NCBI GenBank assembly: GCA_023436525.1
Contig: JAEZIW010000191.1
Span: 1-7,663 of the forward strand
Length of the DNA stretch: 7,663 nucleotides
Source: Bacillota bacterium
Lineage (GTDB): Bacteria > Bacillota > Clostridia > Christensenellales > SZUA-584
Direction of reading: 5' to 3'
Numbering within the stretch: the stretch's first letter is position 1; each line of letters starts with the position of its first letter. Of this stretch, positions 1-5,320 are shown piece after piece. A program made the position numbers and the translations under genes. Under the pieces are notes generated by a model. It was not told where the DNA came from. It did not search any database and saw only the letters and a list, made by a program, of their open reading frames with translations.

Positions 1-171
1 GGGCAGCCCCGTCTGCTCGGTCACTCTTTTGGCGGTGGTGCCTGTGCCGCAGAGAAAATGGCGCTTCAGCACGTTCTCGTTTCTTTCTACCCAGTCAATC
101 AGATCCTGCTTACGGTTGTCGTGTGCAATCAGCGCAATGCTCTTTTGTGCATGGATCGTATGTATATTCAT
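1..171 (-). CDS. mgsA: Methylglyoxal synthase, 5' part (runs off the left edge)
   Basis: This is the first 57 codons of methylglyoxal synthase, the cytosolic enzyme that converts dihydroxyacetone phosphate to methylglyoxal and phosphate, a glycolytic overflow bypass. The translated start shows the family's N-terminal core: an IALIAHDNRK stretch (residues 12-21) matching the conserved AHDxxK strand-loop, with His17 and Lys21 as in the E. coli enzyme, then the phosphate-binding GTGTT loop at residues 42-46 and the following TGLP. The catalytic Asp lies beyond the edge. Family members have about 130-150 residues, so roughly 40 percent is present. The ATG at 169-171 is preceded by an AAAGGA ribosome binding site (179-184) seven bases upstream and by a strong promoter. 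The gene is divergent from everything else in the window. Identification rests on recognised motifs and is firm despite truncation. Confidence 0.93.
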   Translation of the reverse strand, partial: MNIHTIHAQKSIALIAHDNRKQDLIDWVERNENVLKRHFLCGTGTTAKRVTEQTGLP

Positions 172-199
172 GATTCGTTCCTTTTGTTTGTTTTTTCAT

Positions 200-228
200 A
201 TTATATATCACTCTTCATCGCGTGGCAA
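200..228 (-). promoter_or_regulatory. Sigma-A-type promoter of mgsA
   Basis: Read on the minus strand there is a -35 box TTGCCA (223-228, five of six consensus bases), a 17-bp spacer and a perfect -10 box TATAAT (200-205). Transcription would begin near 193, giving a leader of about 20 bases before the mgsA ATG. No operator-like dyad is seen around it. Confidence 0.8.
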
Positions 229-320
229 ACGGTAAGTACCTGTCACCACCGGTATGCTTCATTCGGACAAGCCGCATAAGGAAGCGCTTCGGGCACGAAA
301 GTGCATTCTCAAAGGTATAT

Positions 321-347
321 TTGATCGGCGCTCACAATACTTATAAC
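321..347 (+). promoter_or_regulatory. Weak candidate promoter for the deacetylase/SSB-like pair
   Basis: TTGATC (321-326, four of six -35 bases) and TATAAC (342-347, five of six -10 bases) are the best sigma-A-like pair upstream of the gene at 383, but the 15-bp spacing is short. I looked for sporulation sigma-E or sigma-G boxes, since PdaB-like genes are often sporulation-controlled, and found no convincing match. The rest of the 172-382 intergenic region holds only small palindromes (GAAGCGCTTC at 281-290; GCAC-GAAA-GTGC at 293-304). Confidence 0.25.
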
Positions 348-382
348 TAAACCTATTTCGTAGCTGTAAGGCGGTGTGATTT

Positions 383-1156
383 ATGCACATATTTATTGTT
401 AAGAAAAAAACCATTATTCGCGCGGCTGTCTTCTTGCTGCTCGTGGTGGGAGCCATTGTTTATACGCAGGTCGCAATGGGAGAGGCCGCTCCTGCGGTGT
501 CAGAGTCTGATACGATGCCGATTTGCCGCGTGGCTGCGGAGGGTAAGACGGTGGCGATCACCATTGATACGGCGTTTGGCGACAAGGATTACTCCAATGA
601 GATATTAAAAACGCTGAAAGACGAAAGCGTGCACGCGACGTTTTTTGTGATGGGGCTTTGGATGGCGGAATACCCGGATGCTGTGGACGCGATGGCCAAA
701 GACGGCCATGAAATTGCGAGCCACTCAATGAACCATACACGCTATACCGAGATGACCGCCGATGAGATTTTGAAGGATGCCAACGATGCGGCACAGATGA
801 TATTTGACAAGACCGGCTATGATACGCGCGTGATCCGCATGCCTTACGGTGCCTTTGATTCGGCAAGCATCACGGCACTGGAGAGCGAAGGGTACATTCC
901 CGTGAAGTGGAGCCTTGACGCAAAGGATTGGAAGGGTGCCGATGCGCAGCGGATTGCAGACGATGTGCTCGCCAAGGTGAGCAGCGGCGATATTATCATG
1001 TTCCAGAACAACATGGCAGCCACACCCGAGGCGCTGCGTGCCGTCATTCTGGGTTTGCGCGAACAAGGCTTTGAAATTAAAACCGTTTCTGACCTGCTGC
1101 TCGACGGCGATTATGTGGTGGATGCCACCGGTACACAGAGATACTTTGAAGATTAA
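383..1156 (+). CDS. Membrane-anchored polysaccharide deacetylase (NodB) family protein, PdaB-like, with altered active site
   Basis: A 257-residue protein with a basic N-terminus and one hydrophobic segment (about residues 11-29; uncleaved anchor or signal peptide), then a NodB-homology domain facing the cell surface. Family members remove acetyl groups from N-acetylated sugars of peptidoglycan or other glycans using a metal. Visible motifs: motif 1 in the PdaB-like form with Asp62 and Asp67 (IDTAFGD instead of FDDG); motif 2 HSMNH with metal ligands His114 and His118; motif 3 RMPYG (152-156); motif 4 LDAKDW with Asp182-Trp183. Motif 5, normally ending in His (as in LFHN), reads IIMFQNN, so the catalytic His is Gln208. 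Start: AAGGCGGTG at 368-376 suits the ATG at 383. It is probably co-transcribed with the SSB-like gene 20 bp downstream. Fold assignment is firm. Activity is uncertain: it could be a weak enzyme or a binding protein. Confidence 0.88.
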   Translation: MHIFIVKKKTIIRAAVFLLLVVGAIVYTQVAMGEAAPAVSESDTMPICRVAAEGKTVAITIDTAFGDKDYSNEILKTLKDESVHATFFVMGLWMAEYPDAVDAMAKDGHEIASHSMNHTRYTEMTADEILKDANDAAQMIFDKTGYDTRVIRMPYGAFDSASITALESEGYIPVKWSLDAKDWKGADAQRIADDVLAKVSSGDIIMFQNNMAATPEALRAVILGLREQGFEIKTVSDLLLDGDYVVDATGTQRYFED

Positions 1157-1176
1157 TAAACTTTCGAGGATGAAAC

Positions 1177-1776
1177 ATGCAGGACATGACAAATTGCGTC
1201 AGCATTGCGGGGCGCGTGAGCGGCCTTGAGCTGTCGCACCGGATATACGGAGAAGCGTTTTATAATTTTTATCTGGAATGTGAAAGGCTCAGCGATAAAT
1301 CGGATGTGCTGCCGGTGACCATATCAGAGCGGATGCTCTCAAAGCATCCGCTGGGCGGCGGTGAGATGGTGCTGGTTAAAGGGCAGCTGCGGTCTTACAA
1401 CAAGCTGGTAGACGGCAAGGTCAGGCTGTATCTCACGGTTTTTGCGCGGGAGATTTCACAGAGCGGTATATGCGTTAATGACATTGAGCTCAAAGGGTTT
1501 GTCTGTAAGCCGCCCGTATTTCGTATTACGCCGTTTGGCCGTGAGATTACGGATATGCTGGTGGCGGTTAACCGTGCGTACAACAAGTCGGACTATGTGC
1601 CGTGTATTGTCTGGGGACGAAATGCACGCTTTGCCGCCGGTTTTGAGGTGGGGGAAAAGGTGGCGCTGCACGGACGTATTCAGTCGCGCCAGTATGAAAA
1701 GGCGCTGGACAGCGGTGAAAAAACACTGCGGATCGCTTATGAGGTTTCTATCTCGCGGCTGCAAAAAGAGTGGTAA
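1177..1776 (+). CDS. Tandem OB-fold single-stranded-DNA-binding-like protein
   Basis: A 199-residue cytosolic protein made of two OB-fold domains in tandem (about residues 5-95 and 102-196). Domain 1 opens with VSIAGRVSG and carries VTISERM and VKGQLRSYNK. Domain 2 has the clearest SSB signature: IELKGFVCKPPVFR, GREITDMLVAVNR, VPCIVWGRNARFA, then VALHGRIQSRQY. This matches the double-OB proteins annotated as single-strand binding proteins in clostridia, as I recall them; the usual SSB is one OB domain plus a flexible tail. Here the chain stops right after the second domain (SRLQKEW), with no Gly/Gln-rich linker and no acidic DDDIPF-like tip, the partner-docking site of canonical SSB. It is therefore unlikely to be the main replicative SSB; a specialised ssDNA or primosome-like role is possible. 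GAGGA at 1166-1170 serves the ATG at 1177. Confidence 0.8.
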   Translation: MQDMTNCVSIAGRVSGLELSHRIYGEAFYNFYLECERLSDKSDVLPVTISERMLSKHPLGGGEMVLVKGQLRSYNKLVDGKVRLYLTVFAREISQSGICVNDIELKGFVCKPPVFRITPFGREITDMLVAVNRAYNKSDYVPCIVWGRNARFAAGFEVGEKVALHGRIQSRQYEKALDSGEKTLRIAYEVSISRLQKEW

Positions 1777-1830
1777 TAGTTGGCCGCCATTTACCGGAAA
1801 AGCGGACAAGCCGTCTTAGAATCGCAAAAC

Positions 1831-1859
1831 TTGTGAGAAGGGGACAATGGTGTTATAAT
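1831..1859 (+). promoter_or_regulatory. Extended -10 promoter of the FAD dehydrogenase/cyclase operon
   Basis: TTGTGA (1831-1836) as -35, a 17-bp spacer, and TATAAT (1854-1859) preceded by TGT at 1851-1853, giving the extended TGnTATAAT form that compensates for the weak -35. Transcription would start near 1866, about 30 bases before the ATG at 1896. I see no intrinsic terminator between the upstream SSB-like gene (ends 1776) and this promoter, so some read-through is possible. Confidence 0.75.
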
Positions 1860-1895
1860 GCATCGTGATTATTTATTAGCAGAAGGGCGACCACC

Positions 1896-3272
1896 ATGAA
1901 AAGCAAAAGACAAAAATACGACGTGGCGATTATTGGGGGCGGTATCAGCGGTTTGATGGCGGCCCATCGGCTGTCCGTCAGCAACCCCTCGCTGCATATT
2001 GTTTTGATTGAAAAAGGAGCGGCGCTGGATGCGCGGCGCTGCCCGATGATAACGCAAAAGCTCGGCAACTGTTTGTATTGCCCCCATTGCGCCATTATGG
2101 AGGGCATGGCGGGAGCCGGTGCGTTCAGCGACGGCAAGTATGTAATATCCACCGAATACGGCGGCTGGCTGACGGATTATTTAAGCCCCACCACGGTGAT
2201 CGATTATATTGAGCAGGCAGACAGGCTGCTCGTGAGCTTCGGCGCGTCCACTGACCGGTATCAGCCGGACAATGAACTCAAAAGGCTATGCATTCAGCAC
2301 GATCTGCACATGCAGCAAGCGGAGCTTAAGCACCTCGGCACCGACGCGAACTATGAAACGATGAAGCGCATGATTGCGGATGTCGCGGAGCGTGTGGAGA
2401 TTCTCACGCGAACCGAGGTGACGGATGTTGATAAGGATAGGCACGTGATGTATACGCCGGACGGTGAGCTGTCGGCGGATGTCATCATGTTCGCGGTGGG
2501 GCGTGTGGGCAGCCGCGCGTTTGCGCAGTGGTGCCGCAAAAACGGCGTGGAAATGACGAACAATCAGGTGGATGTCGGCGTGCGGGTGGAGCTGCCCGCA
2601 ATGGTTTGGGAGCATTTCAGTAAAAAAATATACGAGCCGAAGATATGGTACAGAAGCAAACGCTACGGCGATGTAACGCGCATGTTTTGCTTTAACGAGC
2701 GCGGCAACGTGGTGATGGAGAACACGGACGGCGTGCTGACCGTGAACGGTCATTCGTATAAAGGCGAAGAAAAAAAGACGAAGAACTCGAATTTCGCGCT
2801 GCTCAGCACCATCAAGTTTACGCAGCCGTTTAAGAACCCGATTGAGTACGCGCGCTATGTCGCGTCTCTCGCGAACCTGATCAGCGGCGGCAGCGTGCTG
2901 GTTCAGCGCCTGGGGGACCTTGAAACGGGGCGGCGTACCGATGCCGCGCGGCTTAAAGCCTCCACCACCGCGCCCACGCTGGATGTGGTGCCCGGCGATT
3001 TGAGCCTGTGCATGCCCAAGCGCCAGCTGGATAACATCATTGAAACGCTGCATGCGCTGGATGGTATTGCGCCCGGCACAGCGAACCATGATACGCTGCT
3101 GTACGGTATTGAATGCAAGTATTATTCCGCGCGGCCCGCGTCGACGGAGTTTGTGCTTAACGGCTGCAAGGATATCTACGCCGTGGGTGACGGGGCCGGA
3201 TTTACACGCTCATTATCTCATGCGGCAGCGCATGGGCTCTATGTGGCAGATCTGATTCTGAACAGCAAATAA
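1896..3272 (+). CDS. FAD-dependent dehydrogenase/oxidoreductase, COG2509 type
   Basis: A 458-residue cytosolic flavoprotein. The N-terminus is a Rossmann FAD-binding fold: DVAIIGGGISGL with GxGxxG glycines at 14, 16 and 19, and Glu39 at the end of the second strand to bind the FAD ribose. It then shows Cys49, Cys59, Cys62 and Cys65 followed by GMAGAGAFSDGK (70-81), the hallmark of the uncharacterised COG2509 dehydrogenases. A second FAD-contacting strand is MFAVGRVGS (199-206). The C-terminus has IYAVGDGAGFTRSLSHAAAHG (427-447), the GD motif that binds the flavin pyrophosphate. Length fits the family. Substrate is unknown; relatives are often loosely annotated as NAD(P)/FAD-dependent oxidoreductases. 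No second NAD-binding GxGxxG is evident. The ATG is supported by AAGGG at 1883-1887. It is the first gene after a good promoter, and the diguanylate cyclase gene follows after 40 bp. Confidence 0.85.
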   Translation: MKSKRQKYDVAIIGGGISGLMAAHRLSVSNPSLHIVLIEKGAALDARRCPMITQKLGNCLYCPHCAIMEGMAGAGAFSDGKYVISTEYGGWLTDYLSPTTVIDYIEQADRLLVSFGASTDRYQPDNELKRLCIQHDLHMQQAELKHLGTDANYETMKRMIADVAERVEILTRTEVTDVDKDRHVMYTPDGELSADVIMFAVGRVGSRAFAQWCRKNGVEMTNNQVDVGVRVELPAMVWEHFSKKIYEPKIWYRSKRYGDVTRMFCFNERGNVVMENTDGVLTVNGHSYKGEEKKTKNSNFALLSTIKFTQPFKNPIEYARYVASLANLISGGSVLVQRLGDLETGRRTDAARLKASTTAPTLDVVPGDLSLCMPKRQLDNIIETLHALDGIAPGTANHDTLLYGIECKYYSARPASTEFVLNGCKDIYAVGDGAGFTRSLSHAAAHGLYVADLILNSK

Positions 3273-3312
3273 ACTCAAGATTACAGGTTTATTTCTTAAA
3301 AGGGATGTCACG

Positions 3313-4398
3313 ATGAAAGTATTGTTGAATAATAAAGCGATGGACGCTTTTGAGAACTATCTGCTGGATACAACGCTTCAGATTTTCCGTGTTTTTGCAG
3401 TGTTTACATCCGTATTCAATTTGTTTCTTCTGATTCCCGATATCATGAAGCTGGATTCGCAGACGATTTGGCATGTTGTATCGGTGCGCGTTTTCTATTC
3501 AGCGGCACTGCTGAGTTCGTTGTTGTGGATTGATAAGCTGAGGAGTTACATTGCACGTTCAGTTTTGATCACTTTTTATGAGCTGTTCGCGGTGGTTGTT
3601 TTCTTATTTGTGTTTTGGATGTATCCGCAGCCGGATTTCTTAATCCAGCTGCTCGGGGTCATGGCCATCATTATCATGACATTCCTGGTGCCTAACAAGT
3701 TTGCATTTGGCATGGGCGTTGCAATTGTTTCTGGTGTGTCATATCTTCTTTTGGCACGGTACAAAATACCCTCTCTGCAGGACAATCAATTTCTGGCCGG
3801 GCTCGTTTACCTCTTTTTTGAGATCAGCGTGGGCGGCGTATTCACAATGCTTTTCAGGAGATATCAATTCCGCGAGTTTGTTGCGAAAACAGAGCTGGAG
3901 CGTATTTACGCCACAGATCCGCTGACCAAGATCGGCAACCGTATGAAGCTCGAAGAAGAGGCGGTAAAGTGGCTGACTTGCTGCGAGAAGGACAATCTGC
4001 CTTTGAGCATTGTGCTGATGGATGTGGATAACCTGAAGCAGATTAACGACAGTCACGGGCATATCGTGGGCGACACGGTGCTGTATGAGACCGCGCAGAT
4101 ATTGCGCGCGAACTTAAGAGACAACGATGTGTGTGTTCGCTGGGGCGGCGACGAGTTTGTGCTGTTGCTGCCGTGCATCAGGGCTGCGCAAGCCAAACAG
4201 CTGGCAACGCGTATAAGGGACGCGGTGACAAACTATGACTATTCGGCGAGAATCGATGTGTCGTGCAGCTTTGGCATCACGCAGATGCAGCGTGGGCAGA
4301 GCCTGCAAGAGCTGATTGCACAAGCCGATAAATCGATGTATCGCGCCAAAGAAGAAGGCAAAAATACGATCGTCGTGGGCGATCCGGTTAATATATAG
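3313..4398 (+). CDS. Membrane-bound diguanylate cyclase (GGDEF domain)
   Basis: A 361-residue inner-membrane signalling enzyme that should make cyclic di-GMP from two GTP. Residues 22-182 contain about six hydrophobic helices (roughly 22-43, 53-72, 82-103, 112-128, 131-150, 160-182) forming an integral-membrane input module of no type I recognise. A short linker (183-200) leads directly to the GGDEF domain, with no PAS, GAF or HAMP. The catalytic domain looks complete: DPLTKIGNR (202-210), MDVDNLKQIND with metal-binding Asp237, Asn245 and the GD at 253-254, and RWGGDEF with GGDEF at 278-282. RDND at 269-272, five residues before GGDEF, is a canonical RxxD inhibitory site, so product feedback inhibition is expected. 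No EAL domain is present. AAAAGGG just upstream supports the ATG at 3313. It lies 40 bp after the FAD dehydrogenase without an intervening terminator, so the two are probably one transcript. Confidence 0.9.
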   Translation: MKVLLNNKAMDAFENYLLDTTLQIFRVFAVFTSVFNLFLLIPDIMKLDSQTIWHVVSVRVFYSAALLSSLLWIDKLRSYIARSVLITFYELFAVVVFLFVFWMYPQPDFLIQLLGVMAIIIMTFLVPNKFAFGMGVAIVSGVSYLLLARYKIPSLQDNQFLAGLVYLFFEISVGGVFTMLFRRYQFREFVAKTELERIYATDPLTKIGNRMKLEEEAVKWLTCCEKDNLPLSIVLMDVDNLKQINDSHGHIVGDTVLYETAQILRANLRDNDVCVRWGGDEFVLLLPCIRAAQAKQLATRIRDAVTNYDYSARIDVSCSFGITQMQRGQSLQELIAQADKSMYRAKEEGKNTIVVGDPVNI

Positions 4399-4412
4399 CT
4401 TGTCGGTGAAGC

Positions 4413-4441
4413 CGCTTGTCTGCCAAGGATGAGCGTTTTTT
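4413..4441 (+). terminator. Intrinsic terminator after the diguanylate cyclase gene
   Basis: Bases 4413-4421 pair with 4427-4435 (nine pairs, three of them G-U, with an outer CGCT/AGCG clamp) around the five-base loop GCCAA, followed directly by six T (4436-4441). It begins 15 bases after the cyclase stop codon and separates this operon from the ABC transporter promoters. Confidence 0.7.
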
Positions 4442-4461
4442 GTTGAAATTCTAAAAAGAGA

Positions 4462-4492
4462 TTGACCTTCTTCCTTGTGTAAGGTTTACAAT
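4462..4492 (+). promoter_or_regulatory. MerR-type promoter (19-bp spacer) upstream of the ABC operon
   Basis: TTGACC (4462-4467, five of six) and TACAAT (4487-4492, five of six) are good -35 and -10 boxes, but they are 19 bp apart instead of 17. Between and overlapping them lies an inverted repeat, ACCTT (4465-4469) and AAGGT (4481-4485), centred at 4475. An over-long spacer with a central dyad is the known layout of promoters activated by MerR-family regulators, which untwist the DNA to realign the boxes. Transcription would start near 4499, giving a leader of about 100 bases before the ABC ATPase. The regulator gene is not in this window. Assignment is from architecture only. Confidence 0.6.
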
Positions 4493-4535
4493 GGGGCTGC
4501 TTAAAGGCAGACGGACGACATTTTTGAATACCCAT

Positions 4536-4556
4536 CGCGGGTTTACGAAGCCCGCG
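4536..4556 (+). promoter_or_regulatory. Near-perfect inverted repeat overlapping a -35 box; possible operator or leader hairpin
   Basis: Bases 4536-4544 pair with 4548-4556 (CGCGGG/CCCGCG core, nine pairs including one G-U, loop ACG). No T-tract follows, so it is not an intrinsic terminator. The -35 box of the downstream promoter (4542-4547) lies in its centre, as expected for a repressor site. In RNA starting at the upstream promoter it would form a stem in the leader, ending 33 bases before the ribosome binding site. Confidence 0.55.
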
Positions 4557-4570
4557 TGAGATATTATAAT
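4542..4570 (+). promoter_or_regulatory. Second (proximal) sigma-A-type promoter of the ABC operon
   Basis: TTTACG (4542-4547, four of six -35 bases), a 17-bp spacer and a perfect TATAAT (4565-4570). The start would be near 4577, about 24 bases before the ATG at 4601, leaving room for the GGAGG at 4590-4594. The -35 box sits inside the inverted repeat at 4536-4556. Confidence 0.6.
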
Positions 4571-4600
4571 TAAAATGCATAAGGAAATTGGAGGTATTAT

Positions 4601-5320
4601 ATGATTGAAATTGTCAATGTATCAAAAACGTACGGCGGACGGGTAAAGGCCGTAGACGACATCTCACTCACCGTTGAGTCGGGGTGCATATACGGATTTT
4701 TAGGACCCAACGGAGCGGGCAAAACCACCACGATCAAGCTGATCACGGGCATCATTCAGCCGGACAGCGGCACAATCCGCGTGGACGGGCGCGATACGAA
4801 AACCGACGCACTTGGCGCGAAGATGAACATCGGATTTGTGCCGGATGATCCGAACATCTTCCTTCGGCTGAAGGGCATCGAGTATCTTGCGTTTATGGCG
4901 GATATTTACGGTGTGTCTTCGGGCGATCGCAAGCCGATTATCGATGAAATGGCAAAGCGCTTTGAAATGGCGAACGCGCTCGGAGACAAGATACAAAGTT
5001 ACTCACACGGTATGCGCCAGAAGATCGTCATTATGGGCGCATTGATTCATCAGCCCAGGGTATGGATACTCGACGAACCCATGACGGGGCTGGACCCCAA
5101 ATCGGCGTTTGAACTCAAAACGATGATGCGCGAGCATGTTGATAAGGGCAATACGGTGTTCTTCTCGACGCATGTGCTTGAAGTGGCGGAGAAGGTGTGC
5201 GACAAGGTGGCGGTAATCGGGTCAGGTCACATTCTTTATGCGGGCAGTATTCAGGAAATGAAAAAGAGCAGCGACTCGTCACTTGAAAAAATGTTTTTGG
5301 AGATGACGCAAAATGCATAA
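4601..5320 (+). CDS. ABC transporter ATP-binding protein
   Basis: A 239-residue cytosolic ATPase that should power the permease encoded next. Motifs in order: Walker A GPNGAGKT (35-42), a Q-loop region reading IGFVPDDPNIF with Asp82 where most ABC ATPases have Gln, a signature YSHGMRQK (134-141) in place of LSGGQ, Walker B VWILDEP (154-160) with Asp158 and catalytic Glu159, D-loop GLDP (163-166), and switch His191 in STH. The VPD form and degenerate signature occur in a BcrA/EcsA-like exporter group of Firmicutes, so these are probably subfamily traits, not damage. Length is typical for an ATPase of an ABC-2-type exporter. GGAGG (4590-4594) six bases before the ATG is a strong ribosome binding site. 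The stop overlaps the permease start by 8 bp, indicating translational coupling. Transport substrate is not deducible. Confidence 0.92.
   Translation: MIEIVNVSKTYGGRVKAVDDISLTVESGCIYGFLGPNGAGKTTTIKLITGIIQPDSGTIRVDGRDTKTDALGAKMNIGFVPDDPNIFLRLKGIEYLAFMADIYGVSSGDRKPIIDEMAKRFEMANALGDKIQSYSHGMRQKIVIMGALIHQPRVWILDEPMTGLDPKSAFELKTMMREHVDKGNTVFFSTHVLEVAEKVCDKVAVIGSGHILYAGSIQEMKKSSDSSLEKMFLEMTQNA

Noticed and set aside
725..1192. Minus-strand open frame of 155 codons.
   Set aside because: It overlaps the deacetylase-family gene, whose motifs are unmistakable on the plus strand, and has no family features of its own.
1777..1830. Possible terminator after the SSB-like gene (CCGC at 1784-1787 and GCGG at 1802-1805).
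   Set aside because: Only four pairs with a long loop and no T-tract.
2286..3089. Long open frame on the minus strand (267 codons).
   Set aside because: It lies antisense within the FAD dehydrogenase gene, has no recognisable motif, and has a His/Arg-rich composition typical of the reverse strand of a coding region.
4491..4559. Small ORF of 22 codons (ATG at 4491, stop TGA at 4557-4559) between the terminator and the ABC operon, with AAGG six bases upstream.
   Set aside because: Its ATG and ribosome binding site coincide with the -10 box and dyad of the distal promoter, so transcripts from that promoter would lack its start, and its codons run through the inverted repeat. Best explained as chance.
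4572..5320. Repeated 11-mer AAAATGCATAA at 4572-4582 and 5310-5320.
   Set aside because: One copy is in the ABC leader and the other is the overlapping stop/start of the ATPase and permease genes. They are short, AT-rich and 700 bp apart, so probably coincidental.
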